Assembly: GCF_905475345.1 (NCBI RefSeq)
Contig: NC_066602.1
Span: forward strand, 4,858,814-4,922,813
DNA: 64,000 nt
From: Vespula vulgaris
Taxonomy: Eukaryota > Arthropoda > Insecta > Hymenoptera > Vespidae
Direction: 5' to 3'
Shown here: positions 61,810 through 64,000 of the stretch, piece after piece
Numbering within the stretch: position 1 is the stretch's first letter
Layout: each line of letters opens with the position of its first letter
The notes under the pieces: model-generated
Seen by the model: the letters and a program-made list of their open reading frames with translations, nothing else
Told to the model about the DNA's origin: nothing
Databases searched by the model: none
Translations under genes and position numbers: made by a program

Positions 61810-61810
61810 T
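59752..61810. repeat. array unit 6
   Basis: 2059 bp. The first part is variant A like unit 1, the middle like unit 3, and the end (61414-61663) like units 3 and 4. Confidence 0.9.
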
Positions 61811-63818
61811 TACCCTGAAAGAAAAAGAGAATGTTTATAGCATTTACTAGCGAGCGTATACAAAGCAAATCTTATTACAATGTTTATATGTTTCTTTATA
61901 AGCTGATGTATCTAAATACACCTTATCTTATTTACTTTTGGTCGAATATCGTATGATATCAGTCTTTCCCCAACCACAGAGGTGGAATGTTGGAAGATCC
62001 CATATAAACATACGTTTGTAAATAGATACATATGTATATATGTACATAGGTACATAACTAGATACATAATATACACACCCACACACACATACACAAAGTA
62101 TATAGTAGTCTTTCTCTTGGGTATTACTTGAGATTTTATTATATTGTATAGACAGTAACGAGCAACCTTTGTGCTGCAAGGAGCCAAAATTACATGTCTG
62201 ATATTGTTATTGATACAATTCATTATGAACTAAAAATGTTTAAATTGATTAGAAAAGAAATTAAAACTTGATAGAAAAAGAAAAAATTTTACATTATTGA
62301 AGGGTATTTGTTATTTTCGGCATCAATTTACACTGAAATGTTTTCTATAATTCCATTGATTTTCTATTAGCAATACTTCTAATGTGTACGCATAAGTGTA
62401 TGTATATATATTTTTGTAATGGAACGAAATCTATTAGTTGTTTATTTTTAATTAGATATATGATTCTACTTCTGGTTAATAAACTTTACATTATTATATT
62501 GGAAGATACAATGGAAGATATCGAATTAAACTCTAATACAATGTTTTATTCGTTTGTCGTTAACGTTAAGACTTTTGATAAAAGATTTCAGTACTTCGGT
62601 TAATAGTTAAAATGCCTTTCAACTGGCCGTAGATAACAAAGCTCTTCACTAATGTATCAACGTAAGATGTAATATCAGTGATTAAGAAATTCACTAATTA
62701 GAGTCGACTATTGTCATTCTTCGATGCAAAATGTAAGTTGTAATTGCATTGATACGTACATGAATACGTATATGATAATGTTTTTTTATAAACCCTGAGT
62801 TACTCATTTCTGATACAGATTGATATATATACAGATATATATATATATATTATATATTATATATTATGTATATATAAATACAGAGAGAGAGAGAGAGAGA
62901 GAGAAGAGGAAGGGTAAACGAATCGAGAATTTTGAATAAAACATAGAACGATATCGAGATTAAATTGAAAGGAAACTTTGTTAGCTTCTTGACAAAAAGG
63001 CACTCTATAAGGGAAACATCAGCCATCCAAAGTACAATTATATCAAAGACCTATTCAAAGGAAAGACGATTACATAGGTATCCTATTATGATACCTTATA
63101 CTTCTTATTATTCATATAAAAGAAAAGAAGAAGAAAAAAAACAGTTAAGAAGATTAAGAAAGAAATTTCATGTTTATTTCCCAATATCTTCAATTATGAT
63201 TGATTTATAAAGACAATAAGAATAATAATAACAATAATAATAACAACAATAATATGAAAAAGAAGAAGAAGAACAAAGTATCTTGGTATATTCAATTTTG
63301 CTTTCTTGTTCTTATGTGGTATATGTAGCTAGTACAATGTAAATTTTAATGTGGGATTTCAATTAAACGTCATTTAATGCGTATTATGATTAATATGCAT
63401 TATTCATACACATATGAATGTATATATATTTAAATGAATGTCGAATTTATACCTCGTTGACAAATTAAATTTACAATATTGAAATGAGGGTGTCACGATC
63501 AGATACACGTATCACGTTCGATCCTCGACGATCTTTCTATATATAAAATATATCGATACCAAACGATATTACATTCGTTAAAATGCATATACGTATTACG
63601 TACGTACGCGTACACGTGCATACAGAAAAATTAAGAAAAAAATAGCAAAATAGAGCGAGGAAGAGAGAGAGAGATAGATGAAAGTTCATTGTTTACGAGG
63701 AAGGACGTCTGTCCTAACAAACGGAGTTTTCGATGAGGTCTCGTATTTTTCTATTCCTGTTGCTTTCTTTTATGTTTTGATTTTGATTATTTAACTAATT
63801 AAATTATTAAAATTTTAA

Positions 63819-63892
<74 letters not shown>

Positions 63893-63898
63893 ATATTA
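61811..63898. repeat. array unit 7
   Basis: 2088 bp. The first part is variant B like unit 2, the middle like units 4 and 5, and the 62965-63210 part like unit 2. The TA run at its right end (63818-63892) is the longest in the array and is interrupted by ACA. Confidence 0.9.
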
Positions 63899-64000
63899 TC
63901 ACACTGAAAGAAAAAGAGAATGTTTATACCATTTACTAGCTGACGTATACAAAGCAAATCTTATTACAATGTTTATATGTTTCTATATAAGCTGAAATAT
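63899..64000. repeat. array unit 8, start only (cut by window edge)
   Basis: The landmark is mutated (CACACTGAAAGAAAAAGAGA) and is followed by the usual TTTATA-CATTTACTAGC sequence. The array continues beyond the window. Confidence 0.9.

Larger units (their letters stand above)
49380..64000. repeat. tandem array of about 2.06-kb units (7 complete, continues past the window)
   Basis: The landmark TACCCTGAAAGAAAAAGAGA recurs at 49431, 51508, 53562, 55608, 57688, 59752 and 61811, with a mutated copy near 63899, i.e. every 2046-2088 bp. The units are colinear throughout. Each has a (TA)n just before the landmark, a unique-sequence middle, a second TA run followed by (GA)n, an AT/AAG-rich stretch with (AAT)n and (GAA)n, and a CpG-bearing segment with TACGTACGCGTACACGTGCA. 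Length differences are mostly in the simple repeats. Short open frames recur in each unit only because the DNA recurs; one is frame-shifted in unit 1. No coding function is supported. Confidence 0.97.

Noticed and set aside
52079..62603. Recurrent 67-73-codon frames in the tandem array, such as the one starting MCTHKCMYIYFC, as a possible conserved small gene family
   Set aside because: They recur because the DNA unit recurs. Unit 1 has a frame change, overlapping frames on the other strand are equally conserved, and no coding bias can be judged.
49380..64000. CRISPR array or rDNA spacer as explanation of the regular repeats
   Set aside because: Units are 2 kb, not short repeats with spacers, and no rRNA sequence or typical rDNA promoter repeats are present.
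1..64000. tRNA, snRNA or other structured RNA genes
   Set aside because: I looked for conserved T-arm and box-like sequences by eye and found none; a tRNAscan or Infernal search would be decisive.

Overview
The window is AT-rich eukaryotic DNA, roughly 70% A+T by eye. It has long dinucleotide runs, no operon-like gene packing and no complete protein-coding gene that I can recognise. The transposon families present (BEL/Pao, R1-like LINE, mariner, piggyBac, DDE_3/Tc1-like, Helitron-type DUF6570, YqaJ-bearing DNA transposons) point to an arthropod, most likely an insect. The piggyBac, DDE_3 and YqaJ remnants remind me of Hymenoptera such as ants, but that is inference.

Region 1 (1-19.4 kb) is a transposon graveyard. 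A minus-strand BEL/Pao fossil runs gag zinc knuckle, A17 protease, reverse transcriptase. Its protease is split by a plus-strand fragment of an R1-like LINE. Next come three minus-strand copies of a YqaJ-nuclease element (4.1-5.0, 7.4-9.3, 12.6-14.25 kb), a plus-strand Helitron/DUF6570 remnant (6.4-7.05 kb), a mariner (10.3-11.15 kb), three piggyBac remnants (11.2-12.3, 14.25-16.8, 18.9-19.4 kb) and a DDE_3 transposase (17.6-18.9 kb) abutting the last piggyBac. All are broken by stops and frame changes.

Region 2 (19.4-35.6 kb) is mostly featureless AT-rich DNA. It holds a decayed CCHC zinc knuckle with a 107-codon ORF downstream, an 892-bp segment closed by a perfect 25-bp inverted repeat, and a probable coding-deleted piggyBac derivative (25.9-26.45 kb). 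It also has a diverged tandem array of about 147-bp monomers that reverses orientation near 30.61 kb, and a short coding-looking segment with an apparent 1-nt frameshift at 32.9-33.2 kb.

Region 3 (35.6-44.2 kb) holds three related blocks of 1.5-2.1 kb. The middle one is inverted, and each contains the N-terminal half of a dead mariner transposase. The first two also share a piggyBac-type MITE. Between blocks 1 and 2 lies a tandem pair of unrecognised, spliced-gene-like units.

Region 4 (44.2-49.4 kb) contains long TA and GA microsatellites, several weak minus-strand exon candidates, and a CpG-rich minisatellite with duplicated flanks (48.05-48.7 kb).

Region 5 (49.4 kb to the end) is a tandem array of units of about 2.06 kb: seven complete and an eighth cut by the window edge. 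The units are mosaics of a few sequence variants, indicating ongoing unequal exchange or gene conversion. I saw no rRNA, tRNA or CRISPR, and no system in which genes plausibly act together; the structure here is repeat and transposon biology.
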